DNA from: an uncultured Granulosicoccaceae bacterium
GTDB taxonomy: Bacteria > Pseudomonadota > Gammaproteobacteria > CALCKW01
Assembly: GCA_937941555.1 (NCBI GenBank)
Contig: CALDHJ010000596.1
Span: 1 to 8,485 of the forward strand
Length of the DNA: 8,485 nucleotides
Reading direction: 5' to 3'
This document shows, one piece after another, positions 5,963 through 8,485 of the stretch. Numbering within the stretch: position 1 is the first letter of the stretch; the number at the start of each line of letters is the position of its first letter. Below the pieces are notes generated by a model. It was not told the origin of the DNA. It ran no database searches and saw only the letters and a list, made by a program, of their open reading frames with translations. Both the position numbers and the translations under genes were made by a program.

Positions 5963-6003
5963 GCGACCGGTCGCGCGTGAGGCGAGCCTCGACGTCGCAT
6001 TTT
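5963..6003 (+). terminator. Possible weak terminator after the flavoprotein gene
   Basis: Seventeen bases beyond the stop lie a 12-bp palindrome, GCGACCGGTCGC (5963-5974), a short stem GAGGC/GCCTC (5979-5990), then TTTT at 6000-6003. GCGAC at 5963-5967 could also pair with GTCGC at 5994-5998 to form a longer arm ahead of the T-run. The structure is imperfect and the T-run short. Confidence 0.22.
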
Positions 6004-6166
6004 GACGCCGCCAGCCGATGGCCTCTCTCAGCTCGGCCTGTTGGCGCTGGTGGCGGTGGCCGGCCTGTGGTGTTTCGCCGCAAGGCGCAGTGCGAAGGCA
6101 ATAGGGGCCTATTGTCGAGCGCTGCAACGATGGGGCGGGACACCACAGGGACGCCCGCAGGGTTAG
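6002..6166 (+). CDS. Possible 54-residue membrane peptide, TTG start
   Basis: A short frame beginning at TTG 6002 encodes about eight polar residues, one strong hydrophobic helix (LGLLALVAVAGLWCF, about 9-23) and then a basic tail (ARRSAKA, RALQRW, GRPQG). This is the layout of a small single-pass membrane protein with the tail in the cytoplasm. The first half uses GC-ending codons like its neighbours; the second half includes rare-looking codons such as AGG and ATA. No ATG is in frame and the nearest SD-like sequence (GGCGAG, 5981) is too far away. An in-frame stop lies at 5978. It may be a real small gene, a remnant or chance. Confidence 0.25.
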   Translation: MTPPADGLSQLGLLALVAVAGLWCFAARRSAKAIGAYCRALQRWGGTPQGRPQG

Positions 6167-6377
6167 CGTGTCAGCGCCCGCAGGCCGCGTTGCGCCTCTT
6201 GACCATGGAGTAGCCGGGGCCGCCTTCGGTGTGGGCTGCGTATCGTGCTGACCGTGGTGAGCGTGACCCTTGTCCTGCGCCGGTTCGTGTGATCTGGGCT
6301 GGCCGGTTGCTTGCAGCGGTCATACGGGTGACATACTCCTATTGCACACCGTTGTCAGATTCGGCGCCTGTTGACCC

Positions 6378-7301
6378 ATGAAAGACGAAAACACCCCGAG
6401 CCCTGCCTTTAGCGACTGGATGGATTCCGAGCTCGAAGAGTCGCTTGACGACCTCTTCGAAATGGAATTCGCCGAGCCGCTGCTGACCGAAGAACTGCGT
6501 CGGCTGTACAACAGTGCCCACCCCGAGCGCCTGGACAAGCGGATCTACTACCGCAATCTGCTGCGGCTACAGGGTGAGCTGATCAAGCTGCACCACTGGG
6601 TGCAGGATACCGGTGCCAAGGTGCTGATCATTTGCGAAGGCCGTGATGCTGCTGGCAAGGGTGGCGTCATCAAGCGAATCGCCCAGCGGCTCGACCCGCG
6701 GGTCTGCCGCGTGGTGGCGCTGCCCAAACCGACCGAACGCGAGCAATCGCAGTGGTATTTCCAACGCTATGTGCCGCACCTGCCGGCCGGGGGCGAGATC
6801 GTGCTCTTCGACCGTTCCTGGTACAACCGCGCAGGCGTGGAGCGGGTCATGGGATTTGCCGATGACGCGCAGGTCGAGCAGTTTTTTCGCGACGTCCCGG
6901 AATTCGAGCGGATGCTCGTGCGCTCTGGAATCATCGTGGTCAAGTACTGGTTCTCGATCACCGACGAGGAACAGCAGCTGCGCTTTCTGATGCGCGTGCA
7001 CGACCCGCTCAAGCAGTGGAAGCTCAGCCCGATCGACCTCGAGTCACGCATTCGCTGGGAAGACTACACACGCGCCAAGGAGGAGATGTTCGATCGCACC
7101 AATATCCCCGAAGCGCCGTGGTACATCGTCGAGGGCAACGACAAGAAGCGCGAGCGCCTCAACTGCATCGAGCATCTGCTCTCCTTGATTCCCTACCGGG
7201 ATACCGAACGCGAATCCATCGAGTTGCCAGAGCGTCAGTTTGATCCGCACTACGAGCGCCAGACCCTGCCCGACGAGCTGTACGTACCGAAAGTCTATTG
7301 A
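6378..7301 (+). CDS. ppk2: Polyphosphate kinase 2 (PPK2 family)
   Basis: A 307-residue cytoplasmic P-loop kinase that transfers phosphate between inorganic polyphosphate and nucleotides. Walker A is GRDAAGKGG (88-96), followed by VIKRI. The Walker B/lid region FDRSWYNRAGVERVMGF (144-160) contains the catalytic aspartate 145 and the conserved arginines 146, 151 and 156. The PPK2 stretch YWFSI, then RVHDPLKQWKLSPID, then WEDYTRAKEEMF follows, and the protein ends with WYIVEGNDKKRERLNCI before IPY. The length and the EGRDAAGKGG form suggest class I (nucleoside diphosphate to triphosphate), an inference from family resemblance. Residues 1-40 hold 14 acidic and only one basic residue, forming an acidic extension before the core. 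The start at ATG 6378 lacks a Shine-Dalgarno site; ATG 6420 is an alternative. No ppk1 or ppx gene adjoins it, so it is probably expressed alone. Confidence 0.95.
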   Translation: MKDENTPSPAFSDWMDSELEESLDDLFEMEFAEPLLTEELRRLYNSAHPERLDKRIYYRNLLRLQGELIKLHHWVQDTGAKVLIICEGRDAAGKGGVIKRIAQRLDPRVCRVVALPKPTEREQSQWYFQRYVPHLPAGGEIVLFDRSWYNRAGVERVMGFADDAQVEQFFRDVPEFERMLVRSGIIVVKYWFSITDEEQQLRFLMRVHDPLKQWKLSPIDLESRIRWEDYTRAKEEMFDRTNIPEAPWYIVEGNDKKRERLNCIEHLLSLIPYRDTERESIELPERQFDPHYERQTLPDELYVPKVY

Positions 7302-7308
7302 GTCTGTG

Positions 7309-7327
7309 GGCCGCCCCGACCGCGGCC
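7309..7327. terminator. GC-rich hairpin after the PPK2 gene
   Basis: A perfect 6-bp stem (GGCCGC at 7309-7314, GCGGCC at 7322-7327) with a 7-nt loop begins 8 nt beyond the PPK2 stop. It is stable but no T-run follows, so it may slow rather than end transcription, or protect the 3' end. A TACACT box at 7335-7340 just after it could be a -10 element for the HupE-like gene, though no -35 partner is visible. Confidence 0.3.
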
Positions 7328-7368
7328 GCTGCACTACACTGTGGTGCTCTCACTGAACTCAACAACGC

Positions 7369-8064
7369 ATGATCCGGCTGGAACTCTCACGTCTGCTCAC
7401 AGTGCTTGGCATCACGGCGATTGCCGCGGGTGCGGCACTTGGCCACGGCGTTGCCTCGGGCGATGCAGCGTTCATCGAGCAGAGTGCCGGTCTGAACATC
7501 GGGCCGTGGTTGTATTTGGGTGCGAAGCATATGGTCACGGGCTACGACCATCTGCTTTTTCTGCTCGGCGTGGTGTTTCTGCTCGGCAATGCCCGAGATG
7601 TGTTGATCTACGTTACGCTCTTTTCGCTTGGGCACAGCCTCACGCTGATGACCGGTGTGCTCGCCGGCATTCACGTCAACCCCTACCTGATCGACGCCGT
7701 CATCGGCCTCTCGGTGGTGTACAAGTCCTTTGACAACCTCGGTGGCTTCGAGCGCGTGGTCGGCTGGCGCCCCTGGCCGCGGCTCATGGTGCTCGGATTC
7801 GGTCTGATTCACGGCTTCGGTCTGGCGACCAAGATTCAGGAACTCGAGATACCGTCCGAGGGCCTCGCGTTGAACCTCGGGCTGTTCAACGTAGGTGTGG
7901 AACTGGGGCAACTCCTAGCGCTCGGCTGGATCTTGTTGCTGGTATTGACCTGGCGCCGCAGCGCGTCGTTCAGCGTGCAATCGGTTGCAGCGAATACGGT
8001 GTTGATGATGCTGGGTTTCCTGCTGACCGGCTACCAGCTGTTGGGCTACCTCAAGGCAAGTTGA
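7369..8064 (+). CDS. HupE/UreJ_2-family membrane protein
   Basis: A 231-residue inner-membrane protein of the HupE/UreJ-like group; named relatives HupE and UreJ are linked to nickel supply for hydrogenase and urease. The N-terminus (about 8-25, ending AAGAALGHG) resembles a signal peptide or first helix. Family motifs in order are KHMVTGYDHLLFLLGV (53-68), SLGHSLTL (86-93), GFGLIHGFGLA (143-153) and FNVGVELGQ (173-181). The histidines at 54, 61, 89 and 148, with D60 and E178, sit within or next to predicted helices and could bind a metal. About six or seven membrane segments are visible. There is no hydrogenase or urease gene in the window, so the substrate is open. The next gene starts 1 bp after the stop, indicating tight coupling. 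No Shine-Dalgarno site precedes ATG 7369. Confidence 0.85.
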   Translation: MIRLELSRLLTVLGITAIAAGAALGHGVASGDAAFIEQSAGLNIGPWLYLGAKHMVTGYDHLLFLLGVVFLLGNARDVLIYVTLFSLGHSLTLMTGVLAGIHVNPYLIDAVIGLSVVYKSFDNLGGFERVVGWRPWPRLMVLGFGLIHGFGLATKIQELEIPSEGLALNLGLFNVGVELGQLLALGWILLLVLTWRRSASFSVQSVAANTVLMMLGFLLTGYQLLGYLKAS

Positions 8065-8065
8065 T

Positions 8066-8485
8066 ATGACTGATCTCGCTTCAAACGATCCGGCCCGCAA
8101 CGTGTTGAGTATGCGCGGCATTGTACTTGCGACCTTTGGCGCGGCGGCGGTGGCCTTCGCGCTGCTGATCACGGTGGTGGCGCCGGCCGAGTACGGCTAC
8201 GACCCGACCGGCATTGGCAAGCGACTCGGACTGGATCGCCTGTTCACGGCGTCACACAGTGCCAGTGTGTTGTGGCAGGCTGATGGCGCACGGCGGACCG
8301 ACGCGGCGACGGTGGTTATCCCGGCGGGCGAGGGCATCGAAGTCAAGGCCGAGATGTTGGCGGGCCAGCAGCTGTTATACCGCTGGGCATCGACCGGTGG
8401 TCCGGTGTTTCTCGAGATTCACGGTGACCCGACGGTGGGCGACACCTACAGCAGCTACAAGACCCTGCCGTCCACGCAATCGGGC
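8066..8485 (+). CDS. Membrane-anchored partner protein (3' end beyond window)
   Basis: The first 140 residues of a protein still open at the window edge. A polar N-terminus is followed by one helix (about 19-38) and then the block PAEYGYDPTGIGKRLGL (40-56), which I recall as typical of proteins annotated 'transmembrane anchor protein' that accompany HupE/UreJ-like genes. The remaining visible part looks like a beta-rich periplasmic domain (ATVVIPAGEG, then EVKAEMLAGQQLLYRW, then PVFLEIHGDP). The N-terminus before the helix should be cytoplasmic. ATG 8066 lies 1 bp after the HupE-like stop, with AAGG (8053-8056) inside the preceding gene as ribosome binding site, so the two are translationally coupled and probably work together at the membrane. 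The molecular role is unknown. It is truncated only by the window. Confidence 0.8.
   Translation, partial: MTDLASNDPARNVLSMRGIVLATFGAAAVAFALLITVVAPAEYGYDPTGIGKRLGLDRLFTASHSASVLWQADGARRTDAATVVIPAGEGIEVKAEMLAGQQLLYRWASTGGPVFLEIHGDPTVGDTYSSYKTLPSTQSG

Larger units (their letters stand above)
5947..6377. other. 431-bp stretch without a secure gene
   Basis: Between the flavoprotein and PPK2 genes no long gene is seen on either strand. The longer open frames here are unconvincing in composition and have no initiation signals. Two hydrophobic plus-strand fragments can be read: one at 6002-6166 (listed as a possible small gene) and one ending at a TGA near 6298, whose last residues include IVLTVVSVTLVLRRFV but which lacks any ATG. 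Together they could be remnants of decayed membrane-protein genes. The end of the stretch should hold the PPK2 promoter, but only weak boxes are present (TTGCAG at 6311, TACTCC at 6334). Confidence 0.5.

Noticed and set aside
5068..6000. 310-codon minus-strand open frame
   Set aside because: It is antisense to both the DUF3995 and flavoprotein genes, has no domain and shows the composition of a shadow frame.
5977..6213. 78-codon plus-strand frame in the gap before PPK2
   Set aside because: Composition is a Ser/Arg/Gly shadow type with no hydrophobic or conserved pattern; the overlapping frame at 6002 looks more protein-like.
7341..7733. 130-codon plus-strand frame overlapping the HupE-like gene
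   Set aside because: It is Arg/Cys/His-rich, out of frame with the clear HupE motifs, and has no independent signal.
1..8485. CRISPR arrays, tRNA/rRNA genes, insertion sequences, toxin-antitoxin or phage-defence genes
   Set aside because: Looked for and not found: no regularly spaced repeats, cloverleaf segments, transposase motifs or terminal inverted repeats were seen.

Overview
The window is high-GC, densely coded chromosomal DNA from a proteobacterium. A gammaproteobacterium fits best, because of an E. coli-sized ZapE (370 residues), a PilZ protein, a class I-like PPK2 and an EamA transporter. No species can be named from the sequence. There is no rRNA, tRNA, CRISPR array, insertion sequence or phage gene. 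The window looks like ordinary core and semi-core genome with a few uncharacterised families.

Layout, left to right. A PilZ-domain protein (65-463, +) is followed 21 bp later by the AFG1-like division ATPase ZapE (485-1597, +). These converge on a ten-helix EamA/DMT permease (1606-2493, -), and a small hairpin covers the zapE stop and touches the permease stop. A 123-bp gap follows. Then come two adjacent genes (2617-3357 and 3372-4220, +) for single-pass membrane proteins that I do not recognise. They share a patterned KYI helix and a similar C-terminal domain, so they look like a diverged tandem duplication. They converge on a TetR-type repressor (4235-4798, -), which is divergent from a four-helix DUF3995 membrane protein (4882-5319, +). 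The 83 bp between those two hold overlapping divergent promoters and two related palindromes. Next is an NAD(P)H-dependent FMN reductase-like flavoprotein (5407-5946, +), then a 431-bp stretch with no secure gene (one possible 54-residue membrane peptide). After it come a PPK2-family polyphosphate kinase with an acidic N-terminal extension (6378-7301, +), a HupE/UreJ_2-like membrane protein (7369-8064, +) and, 1 bp after it, the start of a membrane-anchored partner protein (8066 onward) that is cut by the window end.

How the genes may work together. PilZ-ZapE is a probable transcription unit that could place a c-di-GMP-type domain beside a division factor. The TetR protein probably represses itself and the DUF3995 gene, and perhaps the flavoprotein, though the latter has its own candidate promoter. 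HupE plus anchor is a translationally coupled pair with conserved membrane histidines, suggesting metal handling without a proven substrate. The most novel-looking material is the tandem membrane pair at 2617-4220 and the HupE/anchor pair at 7369-8485.
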